A DNA stretch of 64,000 bases from Cohnella sp. GbtcB17 (lineage in GTDB: Bacteria > Bacillota > Bacilli > Paenibacillales > Paenibacillaceae). This document shows positions 27,271 through 36,559 of the stretch, piece after piece; the first letter of the stretch is position 1, and every line of letters begins with the position of its first letter. The notes beneath the pieces were generated by a model. The model was not told the origin of the DNA and made no database searches. It saw only the letters and a program-made list of their open reading frames with translations. The position numbers and the translations under genes are program-made. Location of the stretch: positions 1 through 64,000 of the forward strand of contig NZ_JAGXJW010000017.1 of NCBI RefSeq assembly GCF_019091135.1, in the 5' to 3' direction.

Positions 27271-28617
27271 TTATTGGATCGTGAGCTCAGGATGATTTTT
27301 CTTGAGCTCTTCCGTCCACTTTTCGAATGCGCTGTCCGCGTCGAACTTCGGATCCTGCGTCATCGTCTGAAGCACGATTTCCGATGCGGCGTACACATCC
27401 TGGTCGTATTTGGTCACCGGCTTGGCTTTGATGCTCGGGAACACCTTTTCGATCCAGAACTTGTTCAAATCCTGGCCGCCGAAAAACGCGTCGGGTCCGG
27501 ACGCTAGCTTGGACGTATCTTCAAAGACGGACTTGAGCGGAAGAATGGACTTCATGCCTTTGAAACTGACATCGGCGCCTTCGGCGGAGCCGTACATGCC
27601 TTTGAGGTAGGTCCATGCGGCGTCCTTCTGCTTGCTGCCCTTCCAGATGCCGATGGACGTGCCGCCGTAAGTGAAGCCGCCGCCGGGAGGCACCGTCAGT
27701 CCCCATGCCGCGCTGCTGTTCTTGTCGTTCGGCTTGATGACGAACTCGGGGGACCAATTCGCGGCCGGATAGAAGATAACGTTGTTTTGCGAGTAGGAAG
27801 CGCTCCACGAAGGCGACCACATACCGAGCTTAGCCTCGTTTTTCATATCCCGCAGCTTTTGCAGCTGGCCGAATATGCCGAGCATATCCGTCTTGTTAAC
27901 GCTGACGCCGTCGATGAACGGTTTCGTCATCTGATTGCTCAGTATGGTGTAGGCATCCATCAGGCTGGCGAACATCGTGACTTTGCCGCCGCTCTTATCG
28001 AATACCTCCTTGCCTTTCTGCGCGAAGTCGTCCCAGCTCTTGAACATCGAAGCGAGCTGGTCGGGATCGTCCGTGCCGAGATATTGCTTCGCCAGTTCGC
28101 GCTTGTAGGCGACGGCACCCGGCGCGACCTGCTGGTCGAGCGCGACCAATTGGCCTTTGCCGTTCGTGAGCAGCGGAACTTCGAAGTCAAGGAGCGCGCT
28201 CTTGTCGAAGCTGTATGGCGCCGCGCCGAGATCGTCCATTACGTTGAGCTCATAGATCGCGCCGCGCTGCGCGGCTTCCGCCCAGATGATGTCGGGCAAT
28301 TCGGAGCCGGAGGCGATCGAGGTCTGGATTTTTTTCAAATAATCTTTTGCCGAAACCTCGACGTATTCCACTTGAATATTGGGATGATTTTTCGAGAATT
28401 CCGCCATCAGCTTGTCATGGCTGCCCTTGTCCCATCCCCATTCGACCAGCTTGCCGCTCTCGGCAGCGGCGGAGCCGCCGGCCGACGACGCCGACGGGCT
28501 CGCAGCGCCCGAATTGCCGTCATTGTTCGATCCGCACGCGGACAGCGCGAGCGCAGAGCCAAGCACCAGTGCGGTCATCATGCTCCAGGTCGATTTCTTG
28601 CGCGAGCTTTGTTGCAT
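27271..28617 (-). CDS. Extracellular sugar-binding lipoprotein (CUT1)
   Basis: 448 residues from ATG at 28617; an ATG three codons earlier abuts the GGGGG ribosome site and so is too close. Lipobox LSAC with Cys28, Ser/Ala/Gly-rich linker, SBP_bac_1-type fold. Captures the ligand for the following MalF/MalG pair. The GH42 at the operon end suggests beta-galactosides. It has its own promoter between it and the kinase gene. Confidence 0.92.
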   Translation of the reverse strand: MQQSSRKKSTWSMMTALVLGSALALSACGSNNDGNSGAASPSASSAGGSAAAESGKLVEWGWDKGSHDKLMAEFSKNHPNIQVEYVEVSAKDYLKKIQTSIASGSELPDIIWAEAAQRGAIYELNVMDDLGAAPYSFDKSALLDFEVPLLTNGKGQLVALDQQVAPGAVAYKRELAKQYLGTDDPDQLASMFKSWDDFAQKGKEVFDKSGGKVTMFASLMDAYTILSNQMTKPFIDGVSVNKTDMLGIFGQLQKLRDMKNEAKLGMWSPSWSASYSQNNVIFYPAANWSPEFVIKPNDKNSSAAWGLTVPPGGGFTYGGTSIGIWKGSKQKDAAWTYLKGMYGSAEGADVSFKGMKSILPLKSVFEDTSKLASGPDAFFGGQDLNKFWIEKVFPSIKAKPVTKYDQDVYAASEIVLQTMTQDPKFDADSAFEKWTEELKKNHPELTIQ

Positions 28618-28695
28618 TTGTTGCATCCCCCTTGTTTGAGCTTGCGACGGACATGGCCGGCGCCGTGACTGCCGCCGGTCTGTCTTGCAATTTGT

Positions 28696-28724
28696 ATGAT
28701 ACCTTCGGTGCCCCGGAGCAACAA
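28696..28724 (-). promoter_or_regulatory. Promoter of the GH42-operon binding protein
   Basis: Minus-strand -35 TTGTTG (28719-28724), 17-bp spacer, -10 TATCAT (28696-28701), about 75 bases before the start codon. Lies in the 150-base gap after the kinase gene, allowing the transporter genes to be induced separately from the sensor genes. Confidence 0.5.
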
Positions 28725-28776
28725 CATGACGATCCGATGATTTTGTTTAAAATACGATAGCGACTTTTAATCGCTT

Positions 28777-30507
28777 TCAATCCGCGATTTCAGGCATCAA
28801 CGGCAAAGCGATCCGGATTGTCGTCCCTTCCCCCTCGCGCGTATCGACATGAAACTCCGCCGCATCGCCGTACAAGTAAGCGAGGCGCTCGCGGATATTT
28901 GCGATGCCGATATGCTTCATACCGCCTTTATGCGGGGTGGCCTGCCGAAGCGAATTCGACGCGACTCGCGAGGCCGTCTCCGGATCCATGCCGGTTCCGT
29001 TATCTTTCACCTCGATCAGGATGCGATCCGCCGTCCGTTCTAAAGTAACCTCGATCAACCCGGGCGACTCGCGCTCCGAAAATGCATGAAAAATCGCATT
29101 CTCCACAAGCGGCTGGAGCACGCTCTTCGGGATAAGGACCGAAGCCATATCCGCTTCCGCATGCCAGATCAGATTGAACTTGTCGGCATACCTGTACTTT
29201 TGAATAAGCGCATAGTGCTCGATCAATTCCTTCTCCTGCGCGACTTGGACGTACAGTCCGCTCTCCCCTAGCTTCACCGCGTCCTGCAAGATTCCGATGA
29301 ACGCTTCGACCATTTCCTCAACCGCCCGGTTATTGCCTTTGCGCGACAAATAGACGACGGTATTCAACGTATTGTAAATAAAGTGGGGATTCATCTGCGC
29401 GAACAGCAGTTCCGTCGAGATGCGTCTTTTCCACTTTTCCTGCTCGATTTTCTCGTCCATCTGCAGTTGAATATCGCGGAGCATCGATTGGAAGCCGGTC
29501 CGCAAAATATCGAGTTCGTCGTTGCTTCGGAACTGAAGCCGGACGTCGTAATTGCCCATCGACACCTGCTTCATCGCTCTGGACATCTGCGAGATCGGAC
29601 GGGTAATGCTGGAGATGATCGGTAAAAACAGCAGGGCACAAAGACCAAGACAGAGTGCCAGGAAGATCGCCCAGTACTGAACGACATAGCCAAGCAGCCG
29701 ATAGAAGCGGCTCTTGGAGGTGAACGTGACGACGGACCAATCCGTCTCCTTGAACGAGCGCGTCAAATAATAGCCGGACTTCGTGCGATGAACTTCGACG
29801 GCTTCATGGCCGCCCCGAAGATACGCCGAAATATCGTTCGTCATGTTCTGATTCAACAGATAGCCGCGTCCGCCGTTTTCCGTCCAGGCAAAGCGTTCGA
29901 ACGACGGGGCCAGCGAGTCGAACAACTCGGTGACAGCCTCGAACTTGATGTTCAACAGGAGCACGCCTCCAAATTCAGGCGCGAAGCGTATGTAGAAGCT
30001 GATTACTTTTTGTTCGCCGTTATCTCTGATGAGGTGCGGCGCGGTGAAGCCGCTTTTTCGACCTGTGCCTATCGCATCCTGATACCAATTTTTCTGGAGC
30101 TCCTGCTCAAAGTATGGATCGATATACAACGACGACCAGAAAACTTTGCCGTCGCTGCGAACGATCGCCGAGCTCGCCAGGTAATTGCGCAGGACGTTGA
30201 ATTTGGTGAGTTGAACGACAACCTGCTGATACGCCTTGATCTCTTCGTATACGGAAGGGTAGGAGGGCCGGCTTGCGAACTTCTGCAGCAGTTCGTCATT
30301 AACCATATTGGCCGCATACAGCTTGACATCTTCGATAAAACGCTCCATCTGATCCGAAGTCTGGTTAATGTGGATAATATCTTCGTTCAGCGCCTGGTCC
30401 TCCAAGATGGAGGAGAAACGGTCGAGCGCCAGCACGCTGATCAAAGTGATGGAGAAGGTCACGATCAGAATGACGCTTCCCATAATTTTGTTTCGAATCC
30501 GGCGCAT
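28777..30507 (-). CDS. YesM-type membrane sensor histidine kinase
   Basis: 576 residues. Helix about 8-28, extracellular Cache-type sensor, helix near 275-297, HAMP, His375 in the QMNPHFIYNTL box, ATPase domain with QPLVENAIFHA, DNGTGMDPE and HIGIANIRERL. Two bases separate it from the response regulator stop, so they are one unit. It probably senses the galactoside handled by the downstream importer. Confidence 0.92.
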   Translation of the reverse strand: MRRIRNKIMGSVILIVTFSITLISVLALDRFSSILEDQALNEDIIHINQTSDQMERFIEDVKLYAANMVNDELLQKFASRPSYPSVYEEIKAYQQVVVQLTKFNVLRNYLASSAIVRSDGKVFWSSLYIDPYFEQELQKNWYQDAIGTGRKSGFTAPHLIRDNGEQKVISFYIRFAPEFGGVLLLNIKFEAVTELFDSLAPSFERFAWTENGGRGYLLNQNMTNDISAYLRGGHEAVEVHRTKSGYYLTRSFKETDWSVVTFTSKSRFYRLLGYVVQYWAIFLALCLGLCALLFLPIISSITRPISQMSRAMKQVSMGNYDVRLQFRSNDELDILRTGFQSMLRDIQLQMDEKIEQEKWKRRISTELLFAQMNPHFIYNTLNTVVYLSRKGNNRAVEEMVEAFIGILQDAVKLGESGLYVQVAQEKELIEHYALIQKYRYADKFNLIWHAEADMASVLIPKSVLQPLVENAIFHAFSERESPGLIEVTLERTADRILIEVKDNGTGMDPETASRVASNSLRQATPHKGGMKHIGIANIRERLAYLYGDAAEFHVDTREGEGTTIRIALPLMPEIAD

Positions 30508-30509
30508 GC

Positions 30510-32024
30510 TTATCGCTCCGCTTCCGCTCTCATATAGTCCTTGGGGTGCAGACCTGTCGCTTTTTTGAACACTTGGCTGAAATATTGACTCGTCCGGTAT
30601 CCCACCTGCTCGGACACCTCGTAAATTTTCAGATCCTCCTTGAGGAGCAGCTGCTTTGCGATCTCCATTCGGTACTCCGTCGTGAAATCCAGCAGCGATA
30701 TGCCCGTCTCCTTCTTGAACGTCGTTCTCAAGTGAACGGCGCTGATCTGCAGATGCTCCGCGACGGTCTCAAGGGATAGCTCGGGATCGGCGTAGTTATC
30801 GCGAACATGATCCATCGCTTTCTGTACCCATCGGGAAAAGGACGAGCGTTGACGCTCTGCGTTCGCGATCGCCTCCGCCGAGCGGTTCAGCGCCGCTGCG
30901 ATCTCGCGCGCATCGGAACCTAGAAGCATATCGGGGCGTCCGGCACCCGTCCGGATCCATTTCTCGCCTGCGGCCGCGACGGCCGCCAACAGCGCGTCCG
31001 TCGCGGCGCGCTCCACGATGTCATCCAGGAGCCGCTTCCAGACCGTCAACGATTCAGGACCGTCTTTGATTCCGGCTTGAATGCGTTCTTCCGAGCCCGA
31101 TGGGGGCTTCGCATTCGATGCCAGCGCCTGCTCGAACAGAAAGACGGACCGCGCCGGTAGAAAATAGGCGTACGCGTACTGGTGCCGGATCATCTGCCAA
31201 TGCCGGTGCGCATCTCGCTCCAGATTCGTCGCGATCATCACGCGAGGCGTGTGTCCGGTATGACGCTGCAAGCTTCGCTGAAGCGCAAGCGAGACCTGCC
31301 GGAGCGCATATTGCGTAATCAGCAGACTATTGGACACGGATAACTCAACGACGGCCGCATAGCCGCCCCCTTCCGTCTCCAGCAGCAAAATCTCTCTTGC
31401 CTCTTCCGTCTCGCGTATCGTCTCTTCTGCCAAAGTGTCCAGCAGGACCGTGTCTTCCAAACGATCGCATTCGCGGCGGCCGTCCAGTCTCATGCGAGAA
31501 TTCAATTCGAAATAAAGCAACGAAACGGCGAACGAAGGCTGCATGGCGTTCTCGCGTGTCTCGGGCTCTCCCTTCGCATCCGGCTTGCTGTCGAACAACG
31601 CTCTCCACGCGCGACGACGCTGATGGCGCTCCTCCGCCTGCTCCGCCTCGATGTCTTCCCGCAGCTTCAACAATTGTGCGAGAAGCCGGTTGCGGCTGAT
31701 CTCGTGCTTCAACAAGTAGTGTGCCGCCTTCAAATCGAGCGCCTGCCTGGCATAGTCGAAGTCGCGGTATGCCGTAAGGAAAATCAGGCGGGTATTCGGC
31801 CCGAGCTCGCGAATACGCTTGCCCAGCTCCAATCCGTCCATCGGCGACATCGAGATGTCCGTGATGACGATATGCGGCCGCAGCCGTTCGAACAGGCCGA
31901 GCGCTATTTTTCCATTCGTCGCACGCGCCACGACTTCAAACCCGTGTTCCTGCCATGACACAGCTTCATATACATTTTCCAGAGCCAGCGGCTCATCGTC
32001 GACAAGCATGACGCGAATGCTCAA
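30510..32024 (-). CDS. YesN-type response regulator with AraC DNA-binding domain
   Basis: 504 residues. Receiver with phospho-acceptor Asp56 (ITDISMSPMDG), Lys in YLLKHE, central region of about 270 residues, AraC double helix-turn-helix at the end (LETVAEHLQISAVHLRTTFKKETG; IYEVSEQVGYRTSQYFSQVFKK). First gene of its operon, with a near-consensus promoter. Expected to activate the binding-protein promoter at 28696-28724. Confidence 0.92.
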   Translation of the reverse strand: MSIRVMLVDDEPLALENVYEAVSWQEHGFEVVARATNGKIALGLFERLRPHIVITDISMSPMDGLELGKRIRELGPNTRLIFLTAYRDFDYARQALDLKAAHYLLKHEISRNRLLAQLLKLREDIEAEQAEERHQRRRAWRALFDSKPDAKGEPETRENAMQPSFAVSLLYFELNSRMRLDGRRECDRLEDTVLLDTLAEETIRETEEAREILLLETEGGGYAAVVELSVSNSLLITQYALRQVSLALQRSLQRHTGHTPRVMIATNLERDAHRHWQMIRHQYAYAYFLPARSVFLFEQALASNAKPPSGSEERIQAGIKDGPESLTVWKRLLDDIVERAATDALLAAVAAAGEKWIRTGAGRPDMLLGSDAREIAAALNRSAEAIANAERQRSSFSRWVQKAMDHVRDNYADPELSLETVAEHLQISAVHLRTTFKKETGISLLDFTTEYRMEIAKQLLLKEDLKIYEVSEQVGYRTSQYFSQVFKKATGLHPKDYMRAEAER

Positions 32025-32062
32025 TTTTCCGCACCTTCGTTTCCATTGCGAGTAATATTTGA

Positions 32063-32091
32063 GATATAGCCAACCCCCGCGACATTGTCAA
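32063..32091 (-). promoter_or_regulatory. Strong promoter of the regulator/kinase pair
   Basis: Minus-strand -35 TTGACA (32086-32091, perfect), 17-bp spacer, -10 TATATC (32063-32068), about 40 bases before the regulator start. The good match fits constitutive supply of the sensor pair. Confidence 0.75.
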
Positions 32092-32179
32092 GGGGCATAC
32101 ATTTCCGACTAGTTCCCGGAGGCAGATGTAGGGAAGGTAATTATTATGCCATTGCGCTCAGCATCTCTCCACTTTCTCC

Positions 32180-32320
32180 CGCAAGCAAAATAGCCGGCGA
32201 TCCTTGCGGATTCGTCGGCCCGGACAATTCCGTCATGTTGTATCGCTTCCTGACGGATAATACAAATTCGGTCCTGCGAACATCTCATGTTCACTGTCGC
32301 ACGACCCTTGGCGGCTGCCG
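32180..32320 (+). pseudogene. Remnant of an AraC-family gene
   Basis: The first 75 or so bases match 22795-22870 of the intact AraC gene at roughly 85-90 percent and encode ASKIAG-P-GF-G-D-SVMLYRFLTD in the same frame. After that the match breaks up, keeping only short words (tgtcgcac, cggctgc). No start or stop fits, so this is a relic. It directly abuts the 3' end of the regulator at 32328, as the full gene abuts a regulator relic at 23256. The rest of the 303-base gap (32025-32327) holds the promoter of the upstream regulator. Confidence 0.8.
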
Positions 32321-32327
32321 CCGGCGT

Positions 32328-33905
32328 TTATTCCCTGAACTCCTGCGGCGTTACCCCGAAGCGGTCCTTGAACACCTTGATAAAATAAGTCGGATTTTTG
32401 TAGCCGAGCAGACTCGCCACTTCATATATTTTATATTTGCTGTCCTTCAGCAAAAAGACGGCTTTGTCCATTCGCAGCCGGAGCACGTATTCGGATATAT
32501 TTTCGCCGGTCTCTTTTTTGAATACTTTGGACACATGCGTCGGGTGCATGTACACATGGTCGGCGATCGCCTGGAGCGATACGTCCTCCGACAAATGCGT
32601 CTGAAGAAATCGCTGAATCTGATTGACCAGGGAATGACGGGACTCGGACATCTCTGCGTTCATCTCATCCTGCAGCTTGTCGAGCATGCCGAAAGCCCAG
32701 TAGGACAGCTCGCCGATTCCTTTGTAATCCGACGCATGATTCAGGCGATAGTCCGCCAGCAGTCTTCCGTTTTTGTGTACGAAGTAGGAGAACGCCGCTT
32801 TGAGCGCATATTCGATCTCGGACAAATGCTCGCCCGAGCCGCTGTATTTGACTCTCCACTCCCCGAATATATCTTCGAGCTTCTCTCGGGCGGCCTGCCA
32901 GCTGCCCGCCTCAAGCAAATGCGCGAATAAGGGCGGCGTATATAATGAAGCGACATTATGGGGAGCCGCTTTCCCATGGTCCTCGTTCAGCCGAACGACG
33001 ACGTCGCTGTCGGCGCCGATCTGCGACCGGATCGTAGCGACGCAGCGCTGATATAGCTCTTGCAGGCTGTCGGGAAATACACCTGCGGAAGACAGTACGA
33101 TGGATACGGTCAATCGCAGCAGTCGGCTGACGATTCGTCTTGCCTCGTCGGCGAGCCGCTCAAGCGGCTCCGACTCCTCCCGCTCGCGGCTATGACGGAC
33201 GACGAACAGCAGATGGCCGTACAGATCCTCGCAGCTCCAGCTGCCGTAACCGTCTCCCAGCAATTCTTCCACGATATTGGTGACGGCAAAACCCATCACC
33301 GGCATATCCGATATGCCGTACCGTTGCTCGCTGTCTTCAATCCGTATGAGAATCAGCGTTGTCTCGTCGCCGACGCGCACGGGAATGTCGTACAGCGCCA
33401 GCTCCTCGGCCAGCTTGCGATCGTGCCACGGACGGCCCTGTATCAGATTGTTCAACAAATTGGCGCGCAGAACGGGGCGGTTGCGATGAACCATCGCCTG
33501 CGACTGCACGAGCTCGCGCATCTGCTCTTGTTCGGCGAGCAATCCGTCGATCGCCTCCCTGACGTTGGCCAGCAGCTCCTCGTCCTTGACGGGCTTGAGC
33601 AAGTAGTGGGATACCTTATGCTTCAACCCTTCCTGCGCATATTCGAACTCGGCATGACCGGTCAGCAGCATGCAGACCGTACGAGGCCAGCGGCTCTTGA
33701 TCGCGCCGATCAATTCGATGCCGCTCATGCCCGGCATGCGAACGTCGGTAATGACGAGATCCGCGGGGTCCTGCTCCATGACACGAAGCGCCTGCTTGCC
33801 GGAATACGCGGCGCTTAGATTCGTGATGCCGACCTCGGACCAGGGCAGGCTCTCGGTCATGCTCTCGACGAGATGCTCTTCATCGTCCACGATCAACAGC
33901 TTCAA
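32328..33905 (-). CDS. YesN-type response regulator with AraC DNA-binding domain
   Basis: 525 residues from TTG at 33905. The kinase's last codons are a run of GGAGGAGGAGG that acts as the ribosome site, and TTG overlaps the kinase stop (ATTGA). Receiver with Asp54 (ITDVRMPGMSG) and Lys in YLLKPVK; AraC double helix-turn-helix at the end (LQAIADHVYMHPTHVSKVFKKETG; IYEVASLLGYKNPTYFIKVFKDRFG). Last gene of the LplA/B/C-type operon, and the likely activator at the TATATCA repeats upstream of that operon. Its final 40 bases exist in a second copy at 23256-23295. Confidence 0.9.
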   Translation of the reverse strand: MKLLIVDDEEHLVESMTESLPWSEVGITNLSAAYSGKQALRVMEQDPADLVITDVRMPGMSGIELIGAIKSRWPRTVCMLLTGHAEFEYAQEGLKHKVSHYLLKPVKDEELLANVREAIDGLLAEQEQMRELVQSQAMVHRNRPVLRANLLNNLIQGRPWHDRKLAEELALYDIPVRVGDETTLILIRIEDSEQRYGISDMPVMGFAVTNIVEELLGDGYGSWSCEDLYGHLLFVVRHSREREESEPLERLADEARRIVSRLLRLTVSIVLSSAGVFPDSLQELYQRCVATIRSQIGADSDVVVRLNEDHGKAAPHNVASLYTPPLFAHLLEAGSWQAAREKLEDIFGEWRVKYSGSGEHLSEIEYALKAAFSYFVHKNGRLLADYRLNHASDYKGIGELSYWAFGMLDKLQDEMNAEMSESRHSLVNQIQRFLQTHLSEDVSLQAIADHVYMHPTHVSKVFKKETGENISEYVLRLRMDKAVFLLKDSKYKIYEVASLLGYKNPTYFIKVFKDRFGVTPQEFRE

Positions 33906-35641
33906 TGTTCCTCCTCCTCCTTCCAATACAGCTCCGCCGTTAGGCCGGATTCGGCGTTGATGGACAGACGCAAGCCGGATTCGGCGCCATATCGAAGCCG
34001 AAGACGCCGATGCACGTTGACGAGTCCGCAGCTCTCCGACCGCTCGTCGAGCGGACTTGCGAGCAACAGGTTCAAGCGATTCAGCGATTCGGTCGTCATC
34101 CTGCCGCCATTGTCTTCCACGGACAGCGAGCAGCCGCCGTCGACCCGCCGGCCCGTCAACGTGATCGTGCCGATGTCTTCCAGCGCTTCGATGCCATGAA
34201 TCAAGGCGTTCTCCACGATCGGCTGCAGGATAAGCCGGGGAACTTGAAGTTCAAGCATGTCGGCTTCGACATCGATCTCGTAGCGGATGCGATTCATCCG
34301 CATCCGGTGAATGCCAAGGTAGTCGGCCGCATTTTTAAGCTCCTCGCCGAGCTTGACCTGCTGGTTCTGCACACGGGTCGAATACCGGTAATAATCGGAC
34401 AGATGATAAGCCATTTGAAGCACGGCGTCTTTGCGCTCCAGCTTGGTCATGCTGATGATATAGGACAAACTGTTGTACAAAAAGTGAGGATTGATTTGCG
34501 ATTGCAGCTGTTTGAGCTCGGCCTCGCGCGCGTGAAGCTTTTGCTCCAGCACGTTCTCGATGAGCCGCTGAATCTCGTCCGCCATCTCGTTGAAGCGGGA
34601 GATAATAAGCCGGAATTCGTTGTTGACCTTCAGCGGTATTCGGGTCTTGTACTGCCCCATTTTGATCTTTTGCACGCCTTTGACCAGCTCGCGCAGCGGC
34701 ACCTGAACGTTGCGATACAATACCCAGGCCACGGCGATGCCGACGACGAGCAACAACGCGTATACGAGATAGGAAAAACGGTTCGTCGTTCTGAGGGGGG
34801 TCAGAATATCTTGCAAAGGAACGATATTGGCCACGTATCCCTGCAAGGACGCCACCTCGGAATAAGTCAGCAGATAGGAAATTCCGCCCATGGCGAGCGT
34901 AATGTCGCCCTGCGGCGACAAGCGCGTCGCCTCGAGGGCGGATATCGATTCTTCGAGCAGCCCCGGCGGGCAAGCGCTTGACGCCAGCGAGGCGGCATTC
35001 GGTTTGTAGAACAGCACGTCGCCGCTTCCCTGCGCTTCGAACCGGTTAAGCATGCGCACGATATTGTTCCGATCGAAGCTGATCTCGACGATCGAATTGG
35101 CTTTGGATATGTCCGCTTCCGCTTCGTACGGTTCGACCGTGACAAGCGAGAGCTGGGACGCATTGTCTGCCCCGTCGTCCACCGAAGGAAAGTTCCAACT
35201 GCCCTCCAAGAGCTTCTGCAGGTGCAGGGGATCGTACGTTTTGCCGCGTGCGGTCGAGATCGCTTGACCCGTACGTGGCGAATACACCGTGATCTCCTGC
35301 GTCCAGTCCGTCGAAGCGACCTGCAAGTACAGTTTGTCCTGAATTATTTTTTTGCGGCTGATTTGCTCGTAATAGCTGTAGTTCAGCAGCGACATATCTT
35401 GAAATTCGATGACGTTCGGGTCCCGGAGCAAGACGCGGGAGAACGTCTCAAGCTGCAGAAAGATATTGTCCATCTGCGCGGCGAGCGTCGACAGCTGTCC
35501 GATGCTCGACTGCTTGATCTGCCGGGTAATGACCTTCTCGTTGATGCTGTGGGAATAAACCGAGAGGATCAGGACGGGCAGCAGCAAAAAAATCAGAGAG
35601 CCGACCAGCTTGGAGAAGAGACTGCGTTCTTTGTGGCTCAT
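33902..35641 (-). CDS. YesM-type membrane sensor histidine kinase
   Basis: 579 residues from ATG at 35641, which has GGGAG about nine bases ahead; earlier in-frame starts overlap the permease and lack a site. Helix near 14-32, extracellular sensor, helix near 283-303, HAMP, His386 in QINPHFLYNSL, ATPase domain with QPIVENALIHG and DNGGRMTTE. The last box reads DNGGRM where most have DNGxGM, a small shift in the glycine motif that is worth noting. Follows the LplC-type permease and precedes the response regulator. Confidence 0.9.
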   Translation of the reverse strand: MSHKERSLFSKLVGSLIFLLLPVLILSVYSHSINEKVITRQIKQSSIGQLSTLAAQMDNIFLQLETFSRVLLRDPNVIEFQDMSLLNYSYYEQISRKKIIQDKLYLQVASTDWTQEITVYSPRTGQAISTARGKTYDPLHLQKLLEGSWNFPSVDDGADNASQLSLVTVEPYEAEADISKANSIVEISFDRNNIVRMLNRFEAQGSGDVLFYKPNAASLASSACPPGLLEESISALEATRLSPQGDITLAMGGISYLLTYSEVASLQGYVANIVPLQDILTPLRTTNRFSYLVYALLLVVGIAVAWVLYRNVQVPLRELVKGVQKIKMGQYKTRIPLKVNNEFRLIISRFNEMADEIQRLIENVLEQKLHAREAELKQLQSQINPHFLYNSLSYIISMTKLERKDAVLQMAYHLSDYYRYSTRVQNQQVKLGEELKNAADYLGIHRMRMNRIRYEIDVEADMLELQVPRLILQPIVENALIHGIEALEDIGTITLTGRRVDGGCSLSVEDNGGRMTTESLNRLNLLLASPLDERSESCGLVNVHRRLRLRYGAESGLRLSINAESGLTAELYWKEEEEH

Positions 35642-35672
35642 TCGCTTCGGCTCCCGCATTTTTTTGCCCATT

Positions 35673-36542
35673 TTATTCTTTAACGGCACCCATCGTCAAC
35701 CCGTGCACGAAAAACCGCTGCAAAAACGGATAGACCAGCAAGATCGGAAGCGCTCCGATGAGAATCTGCGAGGATCGAACGGTTCTCTCGGATAGAATCT
35801 GCAGCTGGGACGGATCGATATTCGTATTGCGCATGTCACCGCTCTGAATAATCGTCTGGAGAAACGTCGCCAGCGGATATTGGCGGTAATCGGTCATGTA
35901 GATCAAGCCGTCGAACCAGGAGTTCCAGTGCCACACCATCGCGAACAGCGATAGCGTAGCCAGCGACGGCAGCGACAGCGGCAGATAGATCTGCGTCAGC
36001 GAGCGCATATAGCCTGCGCCGTCGATATAGGCTGCCTCCTCGAGCTCCTTGGGAATGGCTCTGAAAAATTGCATCATCAATATCGTGTTGTACACGTTGA
36101 CGGCCGAAGGGAGAATGAGCGCCCATAGCGTATTCGTCAACTCAAGCTTCGTCACGACCAGATAGGTCGGGATCAAGCCGCCGTTGAACAGCATCGTAAA
36201 CACAAAAAACCAGGAATAGAACGCTCTGCCGGCAAACGGACGCGACAGCACGAACGCCGCCGACACCGTCAAAACCATGGACAGCACCGTGCCGGCGACC
36301 GTCCGCTCCGTCGACAGCAGTAGCGAGCGCAAAAAAAGCGGATTGGCGAGCGTTCTCGCATAGGCCTCCGCAGAGAAGCCGACCGGCCAGAAATAAACCT
36401 GATTGGCCATCGCGGCCGAGCTGGAGCTGAAGGATACCGCAGCCACGTGAATGAGCGGCAGGATGCAAAGTACCGCAATTGCGGCCAGAAGTACCGTATT
36501 GAAGCCGGAGAACCAGCGATAACCTATCGTATTGCGATACAT
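35673..36542 (-). CDS. Sugar ABC importer permease, LplC/YtcP type
   Basis: 289 residues, six helices. Typical of the LplC branch of CUT1 permeases: long first extracellular loop, ATPase-contact loop (EEAAYIDGAGYMRSLTQIYLPL) and the C-terminal HGLTMGAVKE. Starts 17 bases after the LplB-type gene stop, with AAAGGCGG ahead. Confidence 0.92.
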   Translation of the reverse strand: MYRNTIGYRWFSGFNTVLLAAIAVLCILPLIHVAAVSFSSSSAAMANQVYFWPVGFSAEAYARTLANPLFLRSLLLSTERTVAGTVLSMVLTVSAAFVLSRPFAGRAFYSWFFVFTMLFNGGLIPTYLVVTKLELTNTLWALILPSAVNVYNTILMMQFFRAIPKELEEAAYIDGAGYMRSLTQIYLPLSLPSLATLSLFAMVWHWNSWFDGLIYMTDYRQYPLATFLQTIIQSGDMRNTNIDPSQLQILSERTVRSSQILIGALPILLVYPFLQRFFVHGLTMGAVKE

Positions 36543-36559
36543 ATTTTCAGCCGCCTTTC

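Noticed and set aside
28766-28779. Possible cre site at the end of the kinase gene at 28777
   Set aside because: 12 of 14 positions with two key mismatches, and it overlaps the stop codon and is distant from the promoter.
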